DNA of 64,000 nt from Pseudomonas poae (lineage in GTDB: Bacteria > Pseudomonadota > Gammaproteobacteria > Pseudomonadales > Pseudomonadaceae), in NCBI GenBank assembly GCA_004000515.1, contig CP034537.1, positions 5,966,001 through 6,030,000 of the forward strand, given 5' to 3'. A program made the position numbers and the translations under genes. The notes beneath the pieces were generated by a model. That model ran no database searches. It was not told where the DNA came from and saw only the letters and a program-made list of their open reading frames with translations. Positions 36,727-46,129 of the stretch are shown here, piece after piece. Numbering within the stretch: position 1 is the first letter of the stretch; each line of letters starts with the position of its first letter.

Positions 36727-36976
36727 CGGTCTCCCTCCTGGCTGTGATTACTTTTGCGAGGGTTGTCCGGGAGGGTAAGTTCAGACGGATTTTGAAAAAA
36801 TCAGATAGCCGTTCAGGCACAGCATTGCCATTGGTCAGTCTGAATAAACCTTCTGAACGTTGCGTGCCTCAACCGGGAGGCAAAGGTTTGCAGGGTTAGC
36901 GACATTCGAGGCATTCTTCTGTACGCCGGTTTTCGGCTATATTTCATATTCGGTTTAGCCCTTGCCCTCGCTTTAG

Positions 36977-39900
36977 TTGTTCCCTCCACGCTCTTCTCGT
37001 GCGCAGTTAATCAAGGTTGGTATTTATGAAGTCTGCCCCCCGCGGTCCCCTAACGTTCCGCAACGCAAGGATCTGATCCCCAGCAACTTGGACTTTCCGG
37101 TGGTGGGCATCGGCGCGTCCGCGGGCGGGCTGCAAGCAGTGAAGGCGTTTTTTGAGCATATGCCCAAAGACTGCGGCATGGCATTTGTAGTGATCCTGCA
37201 CCTGTCCCCCGATCATCAAAGCGTGGCGGATAAGATCATCCAGGAGTCGACCCGCATACCGGTGTTACAGGTCAATGACACGACGCCTATCGAAAAAAAA
37301 TCATGTGTATGTCATCTCACCGGCCCACCATTTGAAGATGAATGATGGTTATTTAGCGGTATCCCCATCAACCCGTGAGGGCGGCTCGCACATAGCGATC
37401 GACCTGTTTTTTCGCGATTTGGCAGATGCGCATAAAGAACGGGCGTTTTGCGTGATCCTTTCAGGGACCGGAGCGGACGGGGCGGTTGGCCTTTCTCGAA
37501 TCAAGGAGCAAGTTGGGATCACTCTGGTACAAACACCAGAAGATGCTGAGTTCGATGGCATGCCGCGGGCTGCCATCGAAACGCAAATGGTCGATCTCGT
37601 GCTTCCCGTTGTGGAAATGCCGCAGAAGTTGCTGGAGCTATGGCGCAATGCTCAGTCAATCATCCTGCCCACTGCCGACGATCCCGAAATTAAAACCACC
37701 CCACCTGCAACCGAACGCGATGCAGCCGTGGCGGAGCAGTTATTGCTGGACATCCTGATTCAGTTGCGCGCCAGTACCGGGCACGACTTCAAGCATTACA
37801 AGCGCGCCACAGTGTTGCGCCGTATTGAGCGACGCTTGCAAGTAACCGCCCAGCCGGACCTGGCGACCTATTACAATTTCCTCCAGGAGCACCCAGACGA
37901 AACCAAGGCCCTGCTCGGCGATATGCTGATCGGCGTGACTAACTTCTTCCGCGACCGCGAGGCCTTTGAAGCGCTTGAACGTGACGTGATACCTAACCTG
38001 GTGAAGTCACTCGAAGACACTGTGCCGCACCGCGAAGAGGTGCGCATCTGGTCGGCCGGCTGTTCCACCGGCGAAGAAGCTTACAGCCTCGCGATGCTGC
38101 TGGCCGAGCAACTGGCGCTGGATGCCAGCGGCGCGAAGATGCAGGTGTTTGCCACTGATATTGACGAACGCGCAATCACCCACGGTCGCAACGGCGTGTA
38201 TCCCGAGGCGATCATCACCGACGTACCGCCACCGCGGTTGCGCCAATATTTTGCCAAAGAGAAAAACCAACACTATCGGGTGCGCAAGGAAATTCGCGAG
38301 AAGGTTTTGTTCGCCAAACACAGTTTGCTCGCTGATCCGCCGTTCTCGCAGATCGACCTGATCGTGTGCCGCAACCTGTTGATCTACCTGGACCGCGAAG
38401 TGCAGCGCGACATCCTGCAGATGTTCCACTTTGCGCTGCGCCCCGGTGGCTATCTGTTCCTCGGCTCCTCGGAGTCGGCCGACGGCTGCCTGGACCTGTT
38501 TGTGCCGGTGGACAAACGAAACCGCATTTTTCGGGTACGTGCCGGCTCTTCGACTATGCGCCGCGCCCCAACCATGCCGCGAGGCGGCTACTTGCGCCCA
38601 AGTACCGCGTCGATTGCGATTGAAAATAAGGCCCCCAACAAAGTTTCATTCGCGGATATTCATCTGCGTGCCCTCGGAAAAGCTGCACCGCCAAGTGTTA
38701 TTGTCGACGGCCACGCGCAGATCGTACACATGAGCGAAGGCGCCGGACGGTTCCTGCGTTATGTGGCTGGGGAGATAACGCATAACCTGTTGGCACTGGT
38801 TCATCCCGACCTGCGCCTCGACATCCGCACCACACTCTTTCAGGTCCAGCAATCGAATATGCCTGTGACCTCCCGCAAGATCCGGGTTAAGCACGAGCAT
38901 GACCCCTTCATCGTGGACATTACCGCCCACCCCTTTCGCGATGATGCGACCGAAAGCGACTACGTGCTGGTGATTTTCCAGGAAAGCGAGATCGACCCAC
39001 AACAGGCCAATACCACGACTGTCCGCCATGCTCAAAACGCCATCATGGGCAACCTGGAGCGCGAGCTGCAACGCACCAAACTGCACCTGCAGGACACCAT
39101 CGAACAGTCTGAAGTCTCAAGCGAGGAACTCAAGGCCTCCAACGAAGAAATGCAGGCGGTCAATGAAGAGTTGCGTTCGGCCACCGAAGAGCTGGAAACC
39201 AGCAAGGAAGAGCTGCAGTCGATCAATGAAGAGCTGTTGACCGTCAACTATGAGCTCAAAACCAAGGTAGAAGAGACGGACAAGGTCAATGACTACCTGA
39301 GCAACCTGATCGCCTCCACCGACATCGCCACCGTATTCGTGGACCGCAACATGCGCATCCGTTGGTTCACGCCACGCGCCACCGATATCTTCAGCATGCT
39401 CCCGGTGGACACTGGACGCTCGTTGATGGACATCACCCACCGTCTGGATTATCCAGAAATCACCGAAGACGCTACAACGGTGTTTGAGTCACTCAGCATG
39501 ATCGAGCGGGAAATCAGCAGTAAGGACGGCCGCTGGTACATTGCAAGGTTATTGCCCTACCGCTCCAGCGAGGACCATATTGATGGCACGGTGCTGACCT
39601 TCATCGATATCACCAAGCGACGCCAGGCCGAGGAAGAACTGCGCTTGGGAGAAGAGCGCATGCGCCTGGTCGCCGAGAGTACCCATGACTTTGCAATCAT
39701 CATCCTTGATGACCACGGCGCCATCACCGATTGGAACACGGGTGCAGAACTGATCTTCGGCTACACCAAGGACGAAGTGCTGGGTGCTTATTACGACTTA
39801 ATTTTTTCACAGGAGGACCGCTCCTCCGGCATTCCTGAGAGCGAACTGCGGGCGGCCCGCGAACACGGTCGGGGTGAGGATGAGCGCTGGCATGTGCGCA

Positions 39901-41171
39901 AGGATGGCAGTCGGTTCTACTGCAGCGGTGAGATCACGCAGCTCAAGAGCGACAGCTTGCAGGGCTACGTCAAGATCGCTCGCGATCTGACCGGCCACAA
40001 ACGCACCCAGGATGAGCAGAGCCAGCGCCTGATGGAAACCCAGACGAAGAGCCATCTCAAGGATGAGTTTTTCGCGGTGATGTCGCACGAACTCAAGCAT
40101 CCACTGAACCTGATCCAACTGAACGCGGAGTTACTGCGTCGCTTGCCCGCTACCAAGGCGGCGGGCCCGGCGATCAAAGCCGTGAATACGATCTGCGAGG
40201 CCGTGTCCAGCCAGGCGCGGATCATTGACGACCTGCTTGATGTCGCCCGAGTTCGCACCGGCAAGCTCAAGTTGAAAAAACAACCGGTTGACTTGATTCG
40301 CACGCTACAGGATATCCATAGCGTAGTGCTCGCCGACGGGCATCGTCGTCAGGTGACGCTGCAAACGCCTTCGGATTATGGACCCCTGATCGTCGAGGTC
40401 GACCCGACGCGCATCGAGCAAGTGATCTGGAACCTGGTCAACAACGCTCTGAAATTCACCCCGGAGGGTGGTCAGGTGCAATTGGTACTCAGCCGCTCGG
40501 AAGGACGCGCCCAGTTGGACGTGATCGACAGTGGCATCGGTTTGGCCGACGAAAGTCTGGAGAAGATCTTTGACCTGTTCGGGCAAGCAGAAAACCAACA
40601 TCTGACGCATCAGCGCGAGGGCCTCGGGATAGGCTTGTCCTTAGTACGCCAACTGGTTGAGGCTCACGAAGGCTCGGTCAGTGTCCATTCCAAGGGGCTG
40701 GGTTTAGGCTGCACCTTCTCGATATGGCTACCGCTGTGCGAACAACAGAATCGTTTGCCGCCTCCTGACGCTGAACACGATGACGACGAACGTCTGCACG
40801 GCGTCAAGGTGTTGCTGGTGGATGACTCTGCCGAGGTGCTAGAAGTGCTGAATTTATTGCTGGAGATGGAAGGCGCGCAAGTCAGCGCATTCGATGACCC
40901 ACAGAGTGCTCTTGAAACAGCCCGCGATGCACAGTACGACTTGATCATTTCGGACATTGGCATGCCGAAAATGAATGGCCATGAGCTAATGCAGAAACTG
41001 CGCACGATAGGTCATCTGCGTCAGGTTCCCGCGATCGCACTCACAGGCTATGGGGCCGGCAGTGATCAGAAAAAGGCGGCTGAGTCGGGCTTCACCACTC
41101 ATTTGAGCAAACCGGTCGCCCACGATTCGTTGATTGTTCTGATCGAAAAATTGTGTTGCTTACGTCGCTAG
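36977..41171 (+). pseudogene. CheB/CheR-PAS-histidine kinase-receiver hybrid, frameshifted near the N-terminus as read
   Basis: About 1,397 residues after correcting a run of eight A (37293-37300; seven expected). As read, the N-terminal 120 residues and the rest are in different frames. Order: CheB methylesterase (GIGASAGGLQAVKAFF; His in LHLSPDH; Asp in GTGADGAVG), CheR methyltransferase (about 230-480, SAGCSTGEEAYSLAML), a coiled coil (about 690-780, repeated EEL/EEM heptads), two PAS domains, HisKA with phospho-His in MSHELKHPLN (about 1036), HATPase (NLVNNALKF) and a C-terminal receiver (VLLVDDSAEVLEV, DLIISDIGMPKMNG). The start is uncertain: TTG 36977 or a later codon. Not in a chemotaxis operon; probably a stress sensor kinase. 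Confidence 0.9.
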
Positions 41172-41359
41172 TTGGGACTTTCTCAGTGGGACAAGACGGC
41201 CCTTGGGGGCTTAACGCGTAGCTCCATCTAAAAGACGATAATTTCAGGCAAACTGAATCGTTGAATTAATCGATATTTCAGAGAAATCCATTTTGATACA
41301 CGGGCTTTGCAAGCGGGTCACACAGTTATACAGAGACCTGCTGATGAAGGATTCAAGCC

Positions 41360-41662
41360 ATGCAACACAACGACATCGACGAAAAAACGATGGCCTGCCG
41401 CCAGTTGGCCATGGAGCAGAATCAGAAGCTTTTCAACGAGGCCAACGCCCTAAGCCGCAGCGCATTCGACCTGCTGGAGCAGCCTGATTTCGATAGCGAA
41501 ATGTTTGATGAATATCTGCGCCTTCGCGGCAAAGCCGAAGCGCTTTTCCGTGAAGCGATTGACCATCTTGGCGTGCTCAACAAGCATTTTCCATTGCCCA
41601 CCGTAAGCGTGGTCGCCGACGGTGGAAAAGCTGCCAGGCGCGAAAAGGAGATTGCAGAATGA
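41360..41662 (+). CDS. Hypothetical protein, 100 aa
   Basis: A helical, acidic protein (MQHNDIDEKTMACRQLAMEQ ... FREAIDHLGVLNKHFPL) with no family I recognise. Its stop overlaps the start of the next gene (ATGA at 41659), so the two are translationally coupled. It follows the large hybrid kinase by about 190 bp. Confidence 0.65.
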   Translation: MQHNDIDEKTMACRQLAMEQNQKLFNEANALSRSAFDLLEQPDFDSEMFDEYLRLRGKAEALFREAIDHLGVLNKHFPLPTVSVVADGGKAARREKEIAE

Positions 41663-41897
41663 AAAATTCTCAGCGCGCCTGGGACCTGGCGATGATTCTG
41701 ATTGCTAATGGTAAATTCCTTTCGATCCCGCCAATTTGAGCGGATCGGTAAAAATACTTGCGCGGCATTTGGAGGCGCTGGAGGCAGCACTTCGTGAAGA
41801 GGCGATTTTGGCCGAAACCTCGCTTGCCGAAAATCTGGGTCAGCGTTGCCTGCAGAAACAGGTTGGCCGCAGCCGTGCCTTGGTAGGTGCCGATTGA
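41659..41897 (+). pseudogene. Hypothetical protein coupled to the previous gene, frameshifted as read
   Basis: ATG 41659 overlaps the upstream stop. It reads MKNSQRAWDLAMILIANGKF, then a base is missing near the CC at 41718-41719. In the other frame it continues PFDPANLSGSVKILARHLEA and LREEAILAETSLAENLGQRC, with a stop at 41895. The intended product is about 79 residues, helical. Function unknown. Confidence 0.6.
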
Positions 41898-42432
41898 CCA
41901 TCGTCAAGGGACATTATCGGGCCGCTGAAAAGAGCTCAACACGCGCTGGCGGAATGCTGCGCGTCGGCGGGTAAATGAGCTGACGGGGCGTTACTCTTTA
42001 ATCAAATCCATTATTGGCGGTTCGAGGGGTCGGTGCGAGCTTCAGGTCATTTGCTAGCCTCCGCTTTCCTGGCCAGCCCCGCCCCACGATCAGTCTGTTT
42101 CATACCTATATATTTGGCATAAAGCGTCTAAAGCTCCGTGATGTATTTTCGGTAGTCGACCCGTACAAGAGCCCTCAATTAAAAGCATTTTCGACACTAA
42201 GCGAAGCGGCAACCATTGCTATTAATTTAATATCACTCCCGCCCCACCTAAAGTAAAAACTTATACGAAGCGGCGCGAACACCGCGCATCTGTACAAGTT
42301 TCTCTCAATCAAAGACCGTTCATCGTCCTTTTAAAAAATCTCGAAACATTTAGACGGTCGCCCTTATCGGAAACTATGTCCGTTGCAATAAACGGGCGTA
42401 AGCGAAACCTCAATTACAGTTGGAGTAGCATT
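41898..42432. other. Intergenic stretch before the KGG gene
   Basis: No confidently supported gene. An open frame ending at 42256 on the plus strand contains LRDVFSVVDPYKSPQLKAFS, which could be the end of a small protein, but I find no good start. The last 150 bases are A+T-rich and include AAACATTTAGACGGTCG (about 42347-42363), partly shared with the region upstream of the other KGG gene at 58175. Confidence 0.35.
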
Positions 42433-42606
42433 ATGACGACCAGTAATAAAAACCCAGGTAATTTCGCCAACGATCACGAAAAAGCCTCCGAGGCGGGAAA
42501 GAAAGGCGGCCAGGCATCTGGCGGCAACTTTGCCAATGACCGCGAAAAGGCTTCGGAAGCTGGCCGTAAAGGTGGTCAGAATAGCCATGGCGGCGGCCGC
42601 AAGTAG
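42433..42606 (+). CDS. KGG-repeat stress-induced protein, copy 1
   Basis: 57 residues: MTTSNKNPGNFANDHEKASE then two units ending in GKKGGQ and GRKGGQ, each with the conserved phrase NFAND-EKASEAG. ATG 42433 aligns with the other copies; GGAGTAGC precedes it. KGG proteins (such as E. coli YciG/YmdF) are small, hydrophilic, general-stress proteins, usually RpoS-dependent; the molecular role is not established. A hairpin terminator follows at 42620. Confidence 0.88.
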   Translation: MTTSNKNPGNFANDHEKASEAGKKGGQASGGNFANDREKASEAGRKGGQNSHGGGRK

Positions 42607-42619
42607 TAAGCGTGGTCAC

Positions 42620-42642
42620 AAGGGGCAGCAATGCTGCCCCTT
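42620..42642 (+). terminator. Intrinsic terminator after KGG copy 1
   Basis: AAGGGGCAGC / GCTGCCCCTT stem (10 bp) with a 3-nt loop AAT, followed by TCTGTT. Confidence 0.75.
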
Positions 42643-42668
42643 CTGTTAATAGCAAAGGAGAACTAAGC

Positions 42669-42856
42669 ATGCGTGCATCACCAGACTATCAGCGAAGCGT
42701 TTTGCCTCACCAGCCGAGCACGCAAGTGCGAACTGACGCGGGGAAAGCCAACGCGCGAACACATTGCCGTGTTACGAACATCAGCGCGTCGTGGAACTCG
42801 CTGAAGCGACTGTCGATGCGTCGCAAACACTACCGCTGTGCGAAAGGCATTTATAA
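42669..42856 (+). pseudogene. Small hypothetical protein, probably frameshifted
   Basis: AAAGGAGAACTAAGC gives a strong start at ATG 42669 (MRASPDYQRSVLPHQPSTQV). As read the frame continues into sequence unlike a protein, to 42899. Adding a base at GGGG 42740-42743 gives ESQRANTLPCYEHQRVVELA then EATVDASQTLPLCERHL and a stop at 42854, a more protein-like tail of about 62 residues. Moderate confidence. Function unknown. Confidence 0.5.
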
Positions 42857-42962
42857 CCTGAGCGACCATCAGTATTTAGGTGCCTGTAGATCGAGATGAA
42901 ATATATATCAACGACATAACGACGAGATTACTGAAATGACTACTAACGACAAGTAAAATCAA

Positions 42963-43220
42963 ATGAGCGTCAACGAAGCCGGTAAAAAAGGCGGCGATGC
43001 AACTTCGGCTTCCCATGACAAAGAGTTCTATCAAGAGATCGGAAGCAAGGGTGGCCAAAACAGCGGCGGCAATTTCAAAAATGATCCCGAGCGCGCCGCC
43101 GAAGCAGGTAGCAAAGGCGGCCAGAACAGTGGCGGCAACTTTGCCAACGACCGTGAGAAAGCCGCGGAAGCTGGTCGTAAAGGCGGCCAGAACAGCCATG
43201 GTGGCGGACGCAACGGTTAA
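42963..43220 (+). CDS. KGG-repeat stress-induced protein, copy 2
   Basis: 85 residues with four KGG units (GKKGGDA, GSKGGQNSGGNF twice, GRKGGQNSHGGG), longer than copy 1. An in-frame ATG lies at 42936 (MTTNDK), resembling the N-terminus of the other copies (MTT-NK), but TAA at 42954 separates it from the rest. Either translation starts at 42963, which lacks a good ribosome site, or a nonsense change has cut off the natural start. A terminator follows at 43232. Confidence 0.8.
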   Translation: MSVNEAGKKGGDATSASHDKEFYQEIGSKGGQNSGGNFKNDPERAAEAGSKGGQNSGGNFANDREKAAEAGRKGGQNSHGGGRNG

Positions 43221-43231
43221 TGTGCTTGATT

Positions 43232-43252
43232 CAGGGGAGCCGTGCTCCCCTG
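43232..43252 (+). terminator. Hairpin after KGG copy 2
   Basis: CAGGGGAGC / GCTCCCCTG stem (9 bp) around a CGT loop, with no strong T-run after it. Confidence 0.65.
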
Positions 43253-43273
43253 CCTTGATGGACGGAGGACACC

Positions 43274-43825
43274 ATGCCTTTACACGTCATTAACTTTACC
43301 GGGCCGGTCACCGCCTCTACCTGCAGCCAACTTATCGAAAAAGCCTCGTTGGCCGTTCAGCAAGAGGCTTCGGGCCTGGTAGTGAACATCGCCACTATGG
43401 GCGGCGAATGCAGCTACGGTTTTACCATGTACAACTTCCTGCTGGCGCTGCCGATCGCGGTGCACACCCACAATCTGGGCACCGTGGAGTCGATGGGCAA
43501 TATCATCTTTCTGGCCGGTGAGCGCAGGACGGCGTGCAAGCACAGTAAATTTCTGTTTCATCCGTTTCATTGGCATGTGCAAGGCGCCGTCGACCATTCG
43601 CGCATGTCCGAATACGCCATGAGCCTTGACTACGACTTGCAGTTGTATGCGCGCATCGTCGAAGAGCGTACCCGGGATGCAAGGGAAAAACTCGAAACAG
43701 AAAAGTACCTGATCGCGGCGCCGCGCATTCTCGACCCGCAACAAGCCATGACAGCCGGCTTGATCCATGGGATCGAACTACCGGTCATCAAGGCTGAGTT
43801 TGTAAGCAGCTTCATTCACTCCTAG
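43274..43825 (+). CDS. ClpP-like serine peptidase-fold protein
   Basis: 183 residues of the ClpP/crotonase fold: VINFTGPVTASTCSQLIEKA, NIATMGGECSYGFTMYNFLL, then GTVESMGNIIFLAGERR carrying the putative nucleophile Ser, KFLFHPFHWHV carrying the His, and a C-terminal ILDPQQAMTAGLIHGI. These correspond to the Ser and His of ClpP and to the C-terminal motif around its Asp. Clearly not the housekeeping ClpP (no clpX neighbour, low similarity). GGAGGA precedes the start. Located within the KGG cluster and probably a stress protease or a non-catalytic relative. Confidence 0.8.
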   Translation: MPLHVINFTGPVTASTCSQLIEKASLAVQQEASGLVVNIATMGGECSYGFTMYNFLLALPIAVHTHNLGTVESMGNIIFLAGERRTACKHSKFLFHPFHWHVQGAVDHSRMSEYAMSLDYDLQLYARIVEERTRDAREKLETEKYLIAAPRILDPQQAMTAGLIHGIELPVIKAEFVSSFIHS

Positions 43826-43854
43826 CGTTTTTAAACTGGAACAGGAGCACCACG

Positions 43855-44094
43855 ATGGACGAAGAAACGATTCGACTCACCGCCTACCGTATTTGGGAAC
43901 AACAAGGTAAGCCTGACGGTCAGGATTTTTTGCATTGGCTGCAAGCCAGAGACGAACTGACGCCCGGGCAAATAGATAGCTCTTCGGGCACGATCGAAAG
44001 CAGTGTTACGCAGCCTGTACCGGTCCAATCAAAGCGCCAGGCGGCGCCCTCCTCCACGACGCGAAAAGCACGCAGCAAAAAGCTCGAAGCCTGA
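43855..44094 (+). CDS. DUF2934 protein
   Basis: 79 residues. IRLTAYRIWEQQGKPDGQDF then LHWLQARDEL is the DUF2934 pattern (helix with WE-x-G-x-P-x-G and HW). The C-terminal half is a low-complexity, basic tail. AGGAGCACC precedes ATG 43855. Lies 29 bp after the ClpP-like gene and is probably co-transcribed. Function unknown. Confidence 0.85.
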   Translation: MDEETIRLTAYRIWEQQGKPDGQDFLHWLQARDELTPGQIDSSSGTIESSVTQPVPVQSKRQAAPSSTTRKARSKKLEA

Positions 44095-44289
44095 GCGGGC
44101 CAGATCAGGCGTGCGGACGCGTCTGTCGTAACACCTGCCGACAGTCATGCGCACGCCTTCCCTTTGAAACTCGAATATTGGCACTTTAATATCAATTAAT
44201 CGCTTGTTTGAAATTCCTCCTTTTTTTGTTGAAATCATTCACCTCATCATGGATCGTGAGTGAGCTTTTAATTCAGGGAGGAATCGAAG

Positions 44290-44505
44290 ATGTCTGGTCT
44301 ACAAGCGAACGGCCAGTGCGCCCAATGTAAACATCCCTTCGAGCCGACGACGGGCGAACCCTCTTATCTGGTGTCCGCCGCCGCCGACATGCTCTGCCCG
44401 CAATGCAGGCAACAGTATCTGGCGGACTTGATGATGGATGCACTTCAACGCAGCGCCCTCAAGTTATGCATGCTGCAGGAACGTCGAAAAAACAATAAGG
44501 CTTGA
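44290..44505 (+). CDS. Small zinc-ribbon-like protein, 71 aa
   Basis: Two CxxC pairs (CAQCKHPF and CPQCRQQY) separated by about 25 residues suggest a zinc ribbon; the C-terminal half is helical and basic. GGGAGG lies 9-14 bases before ATG 44290, a strong start. Convergent with the DUF6555-like gene. Role unknown; nucleic-acid or protein binding is plausible. Confidence 0.7.
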   Translation: MSGLQANGQCAQCKHPFEPTTGEPSYLVSAAADMLCPQCRQQYLADLMMDALQRSALKLCMLQERRKNNKA

Positions 44506-44553
44506 CTCAAACCAACACCCTATTCAAATGTGCGTATTTGTTAAAAGTTATAC

Positions 44554-44823
44554 TCATTCAGGGGGTGGTGGTACATAGGGCTGCGCAATAAACGGAATAC
44601 TTCCAGAAGGACGCCACCTGACGTTCTCCAGGCCGTACCGTTCTGCAAGGGGTCTGCTGACCCGTTTGATCTTTTCATGGCGTGACCGAGGAATTATACC
44701 GATCCCAGCATCGCAAGATGCCCAATGCCACGCCTCTGCATTATTCATGACATCCGCTCTTATAATGAAAAATCTCGGCTTATGATGGTATTCGTACTCG
44801 ATAATATATAAAGAATTTTTCAT
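44554..44823 (-). CDS. DUF6555-like small protein (paralogue 2)
   Basis: 89 residues with MNNAEAWHWASCDAGIGIIP and KIKRVSRPLAERYGLENVRW, closely matching the plus-strand protein at 18451-18705, plus a short extra tail ending YVPPPPE. AAGGAGGG precedes ATG 44823. Two copies in one window point to a small expanded family within this accessory region. Confidence 0.8.
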   Translation of the reverse strand: MKNSLYIIEYEYHHKPRFFIIRADVMNNAEAWHWASCDAGIGIIPRSRHEKIKRVSRPLAERYGLENVRWRPSGSIPFIAQPYVPPPPE

Positions 44824-44929
44824 ATGCCCTCCTTCTGATTTTTGTTATTGGAGCAGCGCGAAGGTTCAGATTTTCCCTCTTGATGTGTATTTTTAGTTGC
44901 GCCAACTTGCGGCACTATCGGGATATGAC

Positions 44930-45052
44930 CATTCGTCGGCGCCTTCTGAAAAAAACCAAACCGTTATCGCTTTATCGCTTCTTACTATTGAGCCTGTTCC
45001 TCCAGGCTCTGGTAAAACTCTGTCTTGCCCGTACTCCGTGCGGGCTTTTTTT
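44930..45052 (+). ncRNA. Candidate small RNA with intrinsic terminator
   Basis: The intergenic stretch between the divergent DUF6555-like gene and the SRPBCC gene has a perfect 7-bp hairpin GAGCCTG / CAGGCTC (about 44991-45010) followed 17 bases later by a terminator stem with seven T. There is no convincing ORF, and no gene upstream on this strand whose transcript would need this terminator. The 5' end is a guess. It could instead be a leader or a decayed gene. Confidence 0.35.
45027..45052 (+). terminator. Intrinsic terminator
   Basis: GCCCGTAC / GTGCGGGC stem (one mismatched pair) with a TCC loop, followed by seven T. A standard Rho-independent terminator on the plus strand. Confidence 0.75.
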
Positions 45053-45269
45053 GAGCAGTTCATAGAGCCGTGACGCTGTTCGGCGAGCCGGTGACTAGTG
45101 CGCCGCACTTATATACACAACATCGGCTTGTTTCGCCGCGCCCCAATGCGCTGCTATGAGTAACTTGAACTTCAAGGGCGCGAAACCTTTCATCTCTAAT
45201 CGTGAAATGCGGTGGAACTCAAGCTGCGCAGGTTTTTCTATCGCAGACACATCCATCGGAGGATTGACC

Positions 45270-46129
45270 ATGACTGACCAGCCACTAATATCCACCCACA
45301 CCCCTCCTGACGCGCACCGAAGCGGCACAATGACCAAGGCTGAGCGCACACTTTCGCTGGCCGCTGGCGCTGCCCTATTACTGCATGGCTGTCGCAAGGG
45401 TGGGTTGAGTGGTGCACTCCAGGTTGCGGCGGGCGCCTACGGTGTGATTCGCGGTGCAGCCGGGCACTGCGCACTGAAGCGGGTGTTGACACCAACCCCT
45501 ACGAAACACAATTCAGCCGCGAACATCAGTGGCCGATCAGCGAGGCAATCACGCGCAGTATCACGATCTTGCGCCCATCGGATGAGGTGTCTGCCTTCAT
45601 CGCCAGGCCCGAGAACATCGGCCCGTTGCTGCGCTGGGTCGACAGTGTCGAGCAACTGACCCCGGACACCGCGCTCTGGAAGCTCCGCGCACCGGCCGGC
45701 CGGCGCCTGCAGTGCGCGCTTGTGCAGATCGATACACAGGATCGCCATGTACTGCATTGGAAAACTCCAGGCGACGCGCGATGGGCGCACGACATTACCG
45801 TCTCGCTGAGCCCCGCCCCGGCCGGCCGTGGAACCCAGGTCAAGGCGGTGGTGGTGTGCAAGCCGGCAATGGCCAAGTTGGGCTATGGCTTGGCGCGTGC
45901 GATCAGCCTGTTCAGCGACAAAGCCTTGCTCAACGCCCTGCAGGCAGTGAAGCAGCAACTGGAGACCGGCGAGGTCAGCAACAACCGCTCCAGGCCGGAA
46001 CAGGACGACGATTTTTTTACGTACACGCCGGCACTGACCAGGTCGCAACCGATCACCCGTCAGCCAAAACCGGCGTTGTTATCGAAGGAGGACCCCACTG
46101 ATGCGCGCACTCACTTGGCAAGCACCTAA
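45270..46129 (+). pseudogene. SRPBCC-family (polyketide-cyclase/START-like) membrane-associated protein, frameshifted as read
   Basis: ATG 45270 follows GGAGGA. The N-terminal part (AERTLSLAAGAALLLHG, LSGALQVAAGAYGVIRGAAG) is a hydrophobic DUF2892-like segment. It is joined, after a one-base break near 45490, to REHQWPISEAITRSITILRP, SDEVSAFIARPENIGPLLRW and the rest of a START-like lipid-binding domain. The corrected protein has about 286 residues. Its stop overlaps the alcohol dehydrogenase start by 29 bp, so the two are probably one operon. Such proteins bind hydrophobic ligands; the target is unknown. Confidence 0.75.

Noticed and set aside
44880..45065. 61-codon plus-strand frame
   Set aside because: It runs through an intrinsic terminator, has no ribosome site and has an unconvincing composition; a small RNA is at least as likely.
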